Assembly (NCBI GenBank): GCA_024280615.1
Contig: JAJRPU010000205.1
Coordinates: 1 to 14,280 of the forward strand
Origin: Bacteroidota bacterium
GTDB lineage: Bacteria; Bacteroidota; Bacteroidia; JAADEI01
Reading direction: 5' to 3'
Length of the DNA: 14,280 nucleotides
Below the pieces are notes generated by a model. It was given only the letters and a program-made list of their open reading frames with translations, had not been told where the DNA came from and searched no databases. The number at the start of each line of letters is the position of its first letter. Position 1 is the stretch's first letter. Of the stretch, positions 6,842 through 14,280 are shown one piece after another. A program made the position numbers and the translations under genes.

Positions 6842-8938
6842 ATGAAGGAAAAGCGATTAAGAGAAAAAGTCTTAAAGTTTCTTCAAGAACACCCCAAGGA
6901 AGCTTACAATTACAAACAGATAGCTAAAGCTCTAAAAATACAAAAGGAAAGCCAAAAGGCTCTTATTCGTTTGATTTTAGAGGACTTAGCCAGTGCCCAG
7001 CAGATTGAAGAGGTCAAACCTGGTAAATTCAAGGTCCAACAACAGTTTGTGGAGGGTATAATGGATATAACTCTTTCTGGAGCAGGGTTTCTTATAACAG
7101 ACAAATACAAAGAAGACATATACATCCCGCCTGAATATGTTCACAATGCTCTTGATGGCGATGAAGTCAGAGTCAAAATAGTTGGTTATTCAAGAGGTAG
7201 GCTTGTTGGAGAAGTCCACGAGATACTCAAACGACAAAGAACTGTTTTTGTAGGTACAGCAGACCTGCGTTCTAATTACTTTCTGGTATATCCACAACAA
7301 AAAAATATACCGCCTTTCGTTGTTCCATTTGAAAATGTGGAAGCCAAAGAGAAAATCAAGCCGGGAGACAAAGTCGTCGTTGAATTGGTCAAATGGAAAA
7401 AGCGGGACGCTAATCCATGGGGTAAAATAACTCGTGTTTTAAGACACGACAACCCACACAAGTTGAGAAATGAGATTATCCTAATAGAAACTGGATTCCC
7501 TACTCAATTCTCAAAAGAATCCCTTGAGGAAGCAGACCAATTCCCAGACCAGATTCCAGAGGAAGAATATGCTAATCGGTTGGATTTGAGGCACATACCT
7601 GTTTTCACTATTGACCCGGCGGATGCCCGAGACTTTGACGATGCCCTTTCAATCCAACAACTACCCAACGGCAATTTTGAAGTAGGCATACACATAGCCG
7701 ACGTGTCTTATTATGTGAGACCGGGTAGTGCATTGGACAAGGAAGCGAGACGTCGTGGAACCTCAGTCTATTTAGTTGATGCTGTTAACCCAATGCTTCC
7801 AGAACGACTCTCTACTCACTTGTGTTCATTAGTGCCACATCAAGACAGACTCGCCTTTTCTATAATAGCCGAAATCAGTCCAAAAGGAAAGGTTATTAAA
7901 TGGTTTCCAGCCAGAACAGTAATCAGGTCAAGAAAAAGGTTCACGTACGATGAAGCCCAAGAAATCCTTGAGAAAGGAGAAGGTCCCTTCTTTCAAGAGT
8001 TAAACTGGCTAAACAAACTGGCTAAGAAGTGGCGAGAGGAACGTTTCAAACGTGGAGCCCTAAATCTTGAATCACCGGAATTAAAGTTCCATCTGGATAT
8101 AGAAGGAGTTCCTATCGGAGTTTATATGTATGAACGGAAAGATGCCCACTTTCTAATAGAAGAATTTATGCTATTAGCCAACAGGCTTGTGGCAGAAAAA
8201 ATGGCTAAGACACGCTATAAGAAACAACCCTTTCCAACAGTGTTTAGAGTTCATGATTCACCCCCGGAAGATAAATTGAAAGAGTTTGCCTCTTTTGCTA
8301 AGTCATTAGGATATAAATTTAGAATAACAAAGCCGGAGAATTTGCCAAGGCAATTTCAGAAGTTGCTGGAACAGGTTGAAGGGAAACCAGAGCAATATAT
8401 TATTGAGCAGATGGCTATCCGAACAATGGCAAAAGCGGAGTATTCACCGAAGAATATAGGACACTATGGCCTGAAATTCAAGTATTACACACACTTCACA
8501 TCACCTATCAGACGCTATCCAGACATCTTGGTTCATAGAATCCTTTGGTCAGCTATGAACAAGCAAAAACCACCATATTCTTACGAACAACTATCCAAAT
8601 TATGCAAACATGCCACACTGCAAGAGATACAATCTCTTGATGCCGAACGGCTATCTCTAAAATTCATGCAAGCAGAATTTATGAAACAAAACATAGGTAA
8701 AGTATATGATGGGTTAGTAGTGGCAGTAATTAAAAGGGGCATTTTTGTTGAAATAACAGATTTGTTTATTGAAGGATTTATACCTTCGGAAAATCTACCT
8801 GGACCATATGTTGCCGACCCAGAGAATTTTAAAGCACGGGCAGGAGACTTGATTTTCAAAGTGGGAGACACCATCAGGGTAAGGGTTGCAGAAGCCAACG
8901 ATGAAGAAGGGACCATCACACTGGCATTAGCCGAATGA
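6842..8938 (+). CDS. rnr: Ribonuclease R (RNB-family 3'-5' exoribonuclease)
   Basis: The 698-residue protein degrades structured RNA from the 3' end, releasing nucleoside monophosphates, and acts in mRNA and rRNA quality control. Domains in order: an N-terminal winged-helix segment (about 1-60), two cold-shock-type OB folds (about 68-125 and 132-200), the RNB catalytic domain (about 245-585) and an S1 domain (about 620-698, with VYDGLVVAVIKRGIFVEI). The catalytic block DPADARDFDD (258-267) keeps the four magnesium-binding aspartates D258, D264, D266 and D267. The later HFTSPIRRYPD block supplies the conserved arginines. It lacks the long basic C-terminal tail of the E. coli enzyme. The ATG at 6842 follows a weak AGGAA-like site. 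Its stop lies 27 bp from the stop of the convergent transferase gene, with no hairpin terminator between them. Confidence 0.95.
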   Translation: MKEKRLREKVLKFLQEHPKEAYNYKQIAKALKIQKESQKALIRLILEDLASAQQIEEVKPGKFKVQQQFVEGIMDITLSGAGFLITDKYKEDIYIPPEYVHNALDGDEVRVKIVGYSRGRLVGEVHEILKRQRTVFVGTADLRSNYFLVYPQQKNIPPFVVPFENVEAKEKIKPGDKVVVELVKWKKRDANPWGKITRVLRHDNPHKLRNEIILIETGFPTQFSKESLEEADQFPDQIPEEEYANRLDLRHIPVFTIDPADARDFDDALSIQQLPNGNFEVGIHIADVSYYVRPGSALDKEARRRGTSVYLVDAVNPMLPERLSTHLCSLVPHQDRLAFSIIAEISPKGKVIKWFPARTVIRSRKRFTYDEAQEILEKGEGPFFQELNWLNKLAKKWREERFKRGALNLESPELKFHLDIEGVPIGVYMYERKDAHFLIEEFMLLANRLVAEKMAKTRYKKQPFPTVFRVHDSPPEDKLKEFASFAKSLGYKFRITKPENLPRQFQKLLEQVEGKPEQYIIEQMAIRTMAKAEYSPKNIGHYGLKFKYYTHFTSPIRRYPDILVHRILWSAMNKQKPPYSYEQLSKLCKHATLQEIQSLDAERLSLKFMQAEFMKQNIGKVYDGLVVAVIKRGIFVEITDLFIEGFIPSENLPGPYVADPENFKARAGDLIFKVGDTIRVRVAEANDEEGTITLALAE

Positions 8939-8965
8939 AACGCATTGCTTTGCTCTGCTCAAAAA

Positions 8966-10057
8966 TCACACTGTATGCCCTTCGCATCTCATCAGCAATC
9001 GTCTCAAAAAAGGAGGCATTTTTCCTGTAGTATGTTTATAGCATAGTGAATTATATGGTTCCGGGACATATCGCCAGTGAACAATGAACATGATGAAAAA
9101 CAATATAATCCACATTGTCATTGTAAGCGGAATCAGTATAATATTTCCAAGCAACAAGGAAAAACCAGCTGTAATAACCAAAATGGTTTGCAAAAAGGCA
9201 AATGTAATCACCACTTTACGTTCAGACCCTAACAAAAAGTGCAAAGAATGAGACAAATGGTCTGTTCCACCTACCCATGGAGGAGTCTTCCGACAAATCC
9301 TATGAATTACTACCAGAATTATATCAATAGCGGGAAGCCCTATAAACACAGTAAACAGAAATAGCTTTTCCACCCAATTTAGATGCCCGCATTCTGATTG
9401 GCATAGAAGTATGGGAGTTATGGATGCTATGGTACCAAGGAGCAGAGAACCTTTGTCACCCATATAGATTCGGGAAGGAGGAAAATTATGAAATAAAAAG
9501 CCCAACAAAGTAAGGGAGAGAAACAGATACATAAGTTTATATACCAGGTCAATGGGCGTGAAAATCATAAAAAAGAAAAGGATTATAGAAACAATTCCTG
9601 TTACACCATCCATATTATCAAAGAAGTTAAAGGCATTTTGTAGGGCGACTATCCATATGAGGGTAATGGAAGCATTAATTAATGCATTTTCTGATAGAGG
9701 AAGTATCCATCCACCAGTTAGCAACACAACAGAAACCAATATCTGTCCTATTAATTTGGGTAATGGAGATGTTCCGAAGCGGTCATCCAACCAACCTATT
9801 ATAAAGGCTATTGAGGAAGCTATACTGAGCGAAACAATTTTGAAAGCATCTTGTTTTAAACTTATTGTATATAAAGCCCAAGATGACCATATTATCATAG
9901 CAAGGAAGAAAAAGAATCCCCCTATTGTGGGTTTAACTACTTTGTTCCATCTGTGTTCAAGAGTTCTGATATATTGCCCAGAGTATATCATAGGCATTAT
10001 AATAGAGATAACAAACATACCGAGTGCAAGCCCAATAGGAAGCATAAGGTTGTCCAT
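8966..10057 (-). CDS. WecA/MraY-type polyprenyl-phosphate sugar-1-phosphate transferase
   Basis: The 363-residue protein is very hydrophobic, with about ten membrane helices. It shows the family's cytoplasmic motifs: KPTIGG (42-47), the aspartate pair in GWLDDRFG (88-95), NAFNFFDNMDG (141-151, the NxxNxxDxxDG nucleotide/metal site), GDKGS (200-204) and GGTDHLSHSLH (263-273), which takes the place of the HIHH-type motif of WecA-like enzymes. It should move a sugar-1-phosphate, most likely an N-acetylhexosamine phosphate, from a UDP sugar to undecaprenyl phosphate, the first step in making a surface polysaccharide. The order of motifs fits WecA/TagO-like enzymes better than MraY itself, and its neighbours are export genes rather than cell-wall genes. 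It starts 5 bp after the wzc-like stop and is the last gene of that operon. Confidence 0.9.
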   Translation of the reverse strand: MDNLMLPIGLALGMFVISIIMPMIYSGQYIRTLEHRWNKVVKPTIGGFFFFLAMIIWSSWALYTISLKQDAFKIVSLSIASSIAFIIGWLDDRFGTSPLPKLIGQILVSVVLLTGGWILPLSENALINASITLIWIVALQNAFNFFDNMDGVTGIVSIILFFFMIFTPIDLVYKLMYLFLSLTLLGFLFHNFPPSRIYMGDKGSLLLGTIASITPILLCQSECGHLNWVEKLFLFTVFIGLPAIDIILVVIHRICRKTPPWVGGTDHLSHSLHFLLGSERKVVITFAFLQTILVITAGFSLLLGNIILIPLTMTMWIILFFIMFIVHWRYVPEPYNSLCYKHTTGKMPPFLRRLLMRCEGHTV

Positions 10058-10062
10058 TACAA

Positions 10063-12411
10063 TTAATTTTCCTTTTTGTGTCTGGAGGTATAGTAACGAT
10101 ACACGTAATAGCCTTTTTTACCGTAGTAGTATGAGCCGTAGCCGTATCGTGTGGAGCGAGTGATTACGCCATTAGCAATCAATGCAACAAATGGAATATT
10201 GAATTCTTCCTTTAACCATTCGGCAGTTCTGATAGACTGATAGTGGCTATAAGAGAGCCTGACGGTAAAGAGGACGCCATCACTTAGCTGGATAAGGGGC
10301 ATAGCATCAATGACAGTTCCCACCGGTGCAGTGTCAATAATCACAATATCATAAATTGTAGTTAGTTTTTTAAGGACATCTTTTGTATTGTGTGAGTTAA
10401 GCAATTCGGCTGTATACAATATAGGGCGTCCGGTGGGAATGAAGTCAAAATTTGCCTGTGAGTCGCCTATAGTGAATCGTTGTGGTCTGAGGACTTGTTC
10501 AAGCGATGTACTTCCCTCTAATAGTTCAATAAACCCGGGCTTAATATCTGATGCGAATTTTCTGCTCAAGTCTGCTTTTCTTAAATCTGCGTCTATAAGC
10601 AAAACCTTCTTTCTTCCTATGCTTGAAGCCAAAGCCAGATGACTAGCTATAAATGTTTTACCCTCACGAGGCACATTAGAAGTTATGCATAGAGAAACAT
10701 TTTTGTTTTTTCCTATTAACATAGTAGCGGTTAGATTTATAGAACGGAAGCTTTCTAACAAGTGGGGAGGTATATTGGCTGGGTCAAATTCTTGATATGA
10801 TTTAACATGAGGAATTGTTCCTATAATAGGCAATTTGGTTTGTTTTGTTATCTCGTCTAATGTAGTTATAGTGCTTTGAGAAAGATAAGATAGTATGATT
10901 GTAAGGAGAGCCAGGAGAAGCCAAGTTCCACTCGCAATAATATATGTTCTTATTTTGTCTGGAGATATAGGCGATTGAGGGATAACAGGAGATTTAATCA
11001 CTACGAAAGGAGAGACATATCCCGCTAATTTCATCTCAAGTTCAAAGATTGTTTGGGTAAGGAAAGAATAAAGCTCTTCTTTTGTGTTGAGTTCTCTTTC
11101 CATACGATATAATTCTGTTAAAGGTGTTGCAGTTATTGACTTACCTTTAGCGATGGAATTTATTTTATCTTCCAATGCTTTGATTCGTTCTTTCAAGACT
11201 TCCTTCATCAAGTTGATTGATTCGTGCAGCTCAGATACAATCTCTGCTAATTGCTGTTTCTTAAGGATATAATCAGGATGAGATGGATTGTACAGGGTTT
11301 TGAGCCTCAATATCTCTACTTTTAAGGAAACAAGTTTGTCAAAATCTTTTTGTAATGAAATCATTGCTTCTGGTAAGAATGGTAGCATAGATGTTGAAAT
11401 AGCTGAATCTTCTAAGAGTTGTTTTTCCATCTCGTTTATTATCCTAAGTTGGAATTTCAGGTTCCAGAGGTCTTCTGTCCATTTTTGGAGTTCTTTCAAG
11501 TCATCCTGAGATAATCCTGGGGAGGGCTGTTTCAAAAAGGACCTAGCTTGTAACTCTGCAATGTTTTTCTGGAGTTCAACGATATCTTTGTATAACCTAT
11601 TGAGTTGGGACCTAGCGAAGGAGAGCGTTTTTTGGGTTTCTTCCATTTGCTTGTCGCGGTCAAAGTCTTTAAGGGCTTCCACTGTTGCTTGAACGAATTG
11701 ATATGCCTTTGAATGGTTGTTTGTGGTTGCAGAGATAGAGAACAGTCCATTTGCTGGGTCAATAAGCGAACTTTGAATTGTTGATAGGAAACTGGCTATT
11801 GCTGATTGCCTTGAGTTGATAGTGATAATGTAGTCATACTCAAGGTCTGTTTCTCTAAACGTAGTTCCCTTTTTAAGCAGGAGGGTATGTCCATTAATAG
11901 AGAAGGGAGTTTCCCATCTGACTATCCTTATTGGTTTTTTCATTTCTTGGTCAAGATATATAATTACGCTATCTCGTGAAACATCTAAATACATAGTTAC
12001 TGATTGGTTATATTCTTGTTGAGACAGGATTTCTAGCTTGATGGTTCTTTGAGGGGGAAACACTTCCGTGTTCATAAAGACACCTTTTCGCCAAAGGGAG
12101 TATTCCCAAGGGAAGTATTTAAGAAAATATTCGCCCAACTGTTCAGAATGAATAATAAAAGAAAGTCTCTGAACATCTCTTTTCACTTGGCGGGGTATGA
12201 ACTGTTGTTCTGAAAGGATTGCCGGTTCTTTTGGTTCGTATAATAGCCATGCTTCTGAGAGGAACAGGGGGGGAGTGTATCTAAGGTATAGATATACTAT
12301 AGCGAAAAGGAGCATTCCAGTTAGGACAACAAATGGCAATGCTTTAATAAGTGCTTTTTTGAGCCTTTCCCAACTGAAGAAGGAAGCCGACATTATAAGT
12401 GTCTCAAACAT
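10063..12411 (-). CDS. Wzc-like polysaccharide co-polymerase and tyrosine autokinase
   Basis: The 782-residue inner-membrane protein controls chain length and export of a surface polysaccharide. A Wzz-type chain-length domain starts with a membrane helix at about 24-44. A long periplasmic part rich in coiled coil (about 240-450) follows, then a proline-rich stretch (PVIPQSPISP) before the second helix (about 487-510). The cytoplasmic BY-kinase domain has Walker A PREGKT (581-586), Walker A' VLLIDAD (603-609) and Walker B IVIIDT (689-694). The tail carries ten tyrosines between 756 and 774, the autophosphorylation cluster typical of these kinases. Its ATG is one base past the wza stop (TGAGATG), suggesting translational coupling. 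ATG 12393 is an alternative start. Seven C in a row (coding strand) lie at codons 47-49, just after the first helix. Confidence 0.92.
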   Translation of the reverse strand: MFETLIMSASFFSWERLKKALIKALPFVVLTGMLLFAIVYLYLRYTPPLFLSEAWLLYEPKEPAILSEQQFIPRQVKRDVQRLSFIIHSEQLGEYFLKYFPWEYSLWRKGVFMNTEVFPPQRTIKLEILSQQEYNQSVTMYLDVSRDSVIIYLDQEMKKPIRIVRWETPFSINGHTLLLKKGTTFRETDLEYDYIITINSRQSAIASFLSTIQSSLIDPANGLFSISATTNNHSKAYQFVQATVEALKDFDRDKQMEETQKTLSFARSQLNRLYKDIVELQKNIAELQARSFLKQPSPGLSQDDLKELQKWTEDLWNLKFQLRIINEMEKQLLEDSAISTSMLPFLPEAMISLQKDFDKLVSLKVEILRLKTLYNPSHPDYILKKQQLAEIVSELHESINLMKEVLKERIKALEDKINSIAKGKSITATPLTELYRMERELNTKEELYSFLTQTIFELEMKLAGYVSPFVVIKSPVIPQSPISPDKIRTYIIASGTWLLLALLTIILSYLSQSTITTLDEITKQTKLPIIGTIPHVKSYQEFDPANIPPHLLESFRSINLTATMLIGKNKNVSLCITSNVPREGKTFIASHLALASSIGRKKVLLIDADLRKADLSRKFASDIKPGFIELLEGSTSLEQVLRPQRFTIGDSQANFDFIPTGRPILYTAELLNSHNTKDVLKKLTTIYDIVIIDTAPVGTVIDAMPLIQLSDGVLFTVRLSYSHYQSIRTAEWLKEEFNIPFVALIANGVITRSTRYGYGSYYYGKKGYYVYRYYTSRHKKEN
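12267..12273. repeat. Seven-base G/C homopolymer in the wzc-like gene
   Basis: Seven G on plus, read as seven C on the coding strand, encode Pro-Pro plus the first base of the next Leu near residue 47. The tract lies early in the gene, so one-base slippage would truncate nearly all of the protein. Seven is near the lower limit for known phase-variable tracts, so this may be chance. Confidence 0.6.
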
Positions 12412-12412
12412 C

Positions 12413-13156
12413 TCAGCCGCTAAGGTTTTGTTGCAACAATAGAATTGTCAAAATAAGGGAGGTGAACGAGGAGACGAGAGTTAAAAGGGGGGTTATTTCC
12501 CTCAGTACTGCCGGAGCTACTCGTCGTGTCGGTTCTACATAAACTATATCATTTGCTTGAAGGACAACATGAGCATTTGACAACTGACTCACATCTCGCA
12601 AGTTAATTTGTTTAACCATCGGCTTGCCATTGACCATCCTTATTACTTTTATTTTATACGCCTTATGCAATTGCGGGATTCCGCCTGCTTTAGCAAGGGC
12701 TTCAAAAAGTGTCATATTATTTCGGGGCATTTCAACCGCCTGCGCCTTGTCTTGATAAAAGACATAAACAAATCTGTTTGTTACTTCAAGATAGACATAA
12801 GGGTCTTTATATAGTTGAGAATAAAGTTCAGTAAGTATTTTACGAGCCTGAGCGACAGTGTATCCCGCCAAGCGAACAGAGTCCACAATGGGCAGATATA
12901 CATATCCATTAGGCATTACTTCATAAGTAAGTATGTTTGTTGTTTGCAAAGTAGTTGCCACATCAACGAGTTGCTGACCCTTTCTGGGCTGAACAAGGAT
13001 TCTGAGCCTGTCGCCTGAAGACAGGACATATTCCTGAGGCACGAGGCTATCCACAAGGAACGGACTAACGTTTTCAACGAACATAACTTCTGGATAAAAC
13101 ACCTTACATCCTGAAAGAGCGAACCCAATTGCGACTATTAGCAACCACCTACTCAT
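12413..13156 (-). CDS. Wza-like polysaccharide export outer-membrane lipoprotein
   Basis: The 247-residue product begins MSRWLLIVAIGFALSGC, a lipoprotein signal with a good LSGC lipobox (Cys17). A polysaccharide export domain opens at YVLSSGDRLRI (about 43-53) and includes PNGYVYLPIVDSVRLAGYT, followed by one SLBB-type soluble-ligand domain (about 130-205). A hydrophobic C-terminal helix, around TLVSSFTSLILTILLL, would cross the outer membrane as in Wza. It would form the outer-membrane exit channel used with the Wzc-like protein. The frame is open to a GTG at 13177, but I chose ATG 13156 because the signal peptide begins there and a strong promoter places transcription start near 13176. It is shorter than E. 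coli Wza, as is common in Bacteroidota. Confidence 0.92.
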   Translation of the reverse strand: MSRWLLIVAIGFALSGCKVFYPEVMFVENVSPFLVDSLVPQEYVLSSGDRLRILVQPRKGQQLVDVATTLQTTNILTYEVMPNGYVYLPIVDSVRLAGYTVAQARKILTELYSQLYKDPYVYLEVTNRFVYVFYQDKAQAVEMPRNNMTLFEALAKAGGIPQLHKAYKIKVIRMVNGKPMVKQINLRDVSQLSNAHVVLQANDIVYVEPTRRVAPAVLREITPLLTLVSSFTSLILTILLLQQNLSG

Positions 13157-13181
13157 CTTAAATTTGCCTGTTATCACAAAA

Positions 13182-13211
13182 CAAAATTAAACTTTTTGTT
13201 ATAAGGGCAAA
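13182..13211 (-). promoter_or_regulatory. Bacteroidota-type promoter of the polysaccharide export operon
   Basis: On the minus strand TTTG (13211-13208) is followed after 18 bases by TAATTTTG (13189-13182), an exact TAnnTTTG. Transcription would start near 13176 and leave about 20 nt before the ATG at 13156. The TTTG overlaps the last codons of the methyltransferase gene, so the operon can be expressed independently of it. Confidence 0.65.
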
Positions 13212-14280
13212 GAACGTTTCAGTCTAAAAGTTTGAGGAATAGGATTTTTGGTTCGTTCTGGAGCCCCACTTTTATATAACCATCCGAGGGGAACGCCTAG
13301 GTATTCCACAAGGGCATACTTATCAGAGATTTCCCGAGGGACATTCCCTTTGAGGTATTTCATTGCGTCATCATAGGAAAGAGGGATTCGTTCTGTCGGT
13401 GGCGGGTTAGTGAGTAGAGCCGTTGGGTGGGCTGGCTTGTTTGTTTTGCAGGCTATTTCCTGACCGATATATCTGATGGGCAATTTCCTGACTATCTTCT
13501 CAATTTTGTCAAGCCATTGTGGAACGATGAATTGCTTGTTTGAGGCTTCAATAACCCTATGTTCAAAATGCAGTTGGTAGTACTTTGGACAATCAATGGC
13601 TTTGAAATTAAATCCACGGTATGCATTGGCTTGTTTTTCTGTATTGATAACATCTGTCTTTTGGAACAGAGCAAGGAAGAATCCTTCACCTTTGACTCTG
13701 TGTGGGTAGAATCTGTATGTGTGGGCAGAGATTTTAATTCCGTCCCATTCATCAAGCCCTTCCGCTATGTGCCACTGGGTCAGTTCAGGAAGTGGAATTG
13801 AGCTAATAGCAGTTCCGAAGGTGTCAAGAATCCATTGAGCATTAAGTTCATTTTCTTCTGGATTAAAAGTGCAAGTTGTGTAAAGGAAATACCCACCTAT
13901 TTTGGTTGAAATGAGAGCGTTGGTTATTATCTGACGCTGGATGGCTTGCAGTTTCTTTCCTGTATTTGGTTTCCAGAACCGCACAGATTTAGGTTCTTTC
14001 CTGAACATTCCTTCACCAGAGCAAGGCACATCGGCAAGCACAAAATCAAATTGATTGGGTAAAGTTGCGAAGGCTCGGCTATCGGCACGTATCAACGCCT
14101 GATTGACCTTTCCCCATCGGATGATGTTTTCTTCAAGGGCTGGATATCGTGCCGGGACTGGTTCGGCAGAGATTAAAAATCCTGTGTTGCCCAACAGACT
14201 CAACAATTGGATAGATTTACCGCCGGGAGCACCACATACATCGGCAACCATCCCGTCTGGCTTACCAAACCGATTGAACA
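13199..14280 (-). CDS. RsmF-type RNA (cytosine-5)-methyltransferase, NOL1/NOP2/Sun family (5' end outside window)
   Basis: The gene runs off the right edge. The first ATG inside the window (14251) is internal, because the frame stays open upstream (FNRFGKPDG) and motif I, ADVCGAPGGKS, follows at once. This family transfers a methyl group from S-adenosylmethionine to C5 of cytosine in RNA; the YebU/RsmF branch modifies 16S rRNA. Both working cysteines are visible: motif IV DVPCSGEGMFRKEP (Cys codon 14023-14021) and motif VI TTCTFNPEENE (Cys codon 13873-13871). The long form of motif IV with GEGMFRKEP is typical of the RsmF branch. The C-terminal part, with GVPLGWLYKSGAPERTKNPIPQ, fits that branch's RNA-binding domain. 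The N-terminal region is missing from view. The exact methylation site is inferred from the family. Confidence 0.88.
   Translation of the reverse strand, partial: FNRFGKPDGMVADVCGAPGGKSIQLLSLLGNTGFLISAEPVPARYPALEENIIRWGKVNQALIRADSRAFATLPNQFDFVLADVPCSGEGMFRKEPKSVRFWKPNTGKKLQAIQRQIITNALISTKIGGYFLYTTCTFNPEENELNAQWILDTFGTAISSIPLPELTQWHIAEGLDEWDGIKISAHTYRFYPHRVKGEGFFLALFQKTDVINTEKQANAYRGFNFKAIDCPKYYQLHFEHRVIEASNKQFIVPQWLDKIEKIVRKLPIRYIGQEIACKTNKPAHPTALLTNPPPTERIPLSYDDAMKYLKGNVPREISDKYALVEYLGVPLGWLYKSGAPERTKNPIPQTFRLKRSLPL

Noticed and set aside
8935..9030. 31-codon ORF starting in the rnr stop (ATGA overlap)
   Set aside because: It lies antisense to the well-supported C-terminus of the sugar transferase and shows no recognisable feature; probably chance.
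9552..10163. 203-codon plus-strand ORF
   Set aside because: It is the antisense shadow of the membrane transferase and the end of the wzc-like gene, whose motifs are complete on the other strand.
13157..13177. GTG 13177 as the start of the wza-like gene
   Set aside because: The predicted transcription start falls at about this position, and the lipoprotein signal begins at ATG 13156.
108..14280. Search for CRISPR arrays, tRNA genes, insertion-sequence ends, phage genes or toxin-antitoxin pairs
   Set aside because: Nothing with regular repeats, cloverleaf sequence or recombinase motifs was seen by eye; all larger ORFs are assigned to ordinary cellular families.

Overview
The window reads as ordinary chromosomal DNA of a member of the Bacteroidota, roughly 40% GC by eye. 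Three things point there. The proteins have a Bacteroidota look (an M28-type peptidase with a secretion signal, a YceI-type lipoprotein, a Wza-like exporter with a C-terminal membrane helix, a short RNase R). Shine-Dalgarno sites are weak or missing in front of most genes. Exact matches to the phylum's TAnnTTTG promoter element lie upstream of three genes or operons. I see no tRNA, rRNA, insertion sequence, CRISPR array or prophage gene.

Left part (1-4033): a secreted M28-family peptidase, cut by the window edge, is divergent from a 4'-phosphopantetheinyl transferase, with a 14-bp perfect palindrome between them. The transferase converges on a small heat-shock protein (Hsp20) whose intrinsic terminator lies inside the last codons of the transferase gene. 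Hsp20 is divergent from a YceI-like lipoprotein across a 262-bp control region. The lipoprotein gene ends at a strong terminator overlapped by a G-quadruplex-type run, then converges with a membrane-anchored metallophosphoesterase of the YaeI type.

Middle part (4034-8938): three plus-strand genes, a PolB-like 3'-5' exonuclease, a fused double ATPase of an oligopeptide/dipeptide ABC importer, and RNase R. The last two are 28 bp apart and probably co-transcribed. No permease or binding protein for the importer lies in the window.

Right part (8966-14280, minus strand): an NOL1/NOP2/Sun (RsmF-type) RNA m5C methyltransferase, cut by the right edge, is followed by a compact three-gene polysaccharide export operon: Wza-like outer-membrane lipoprotein, Wzc-like co-polymerase and tyrosine autokinase with a 10-tyrosine tail, and a WecA/MraY-type initiating sugar-phosphate transferase. 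A TTTG-N18-TAATTTTG promoter overlapping the end of the methyltransferase gene fits this operon and fixes the wza start. Together the three products would start a polymer on undecaprenyl phosphate in the inner membrane, set its length and export it. Other glycosyltransferases, flippase and polymerase must be elsewhere.

I found no convincing undescribed system. The most interesting items are architectural: the terminator inside a convergent gene, the G4/terminator overlap, the isolated export-plus-initiation operon, AT-rich dyads in two divergent promoter regions, and a C7 tract early in the wzc-like gene.
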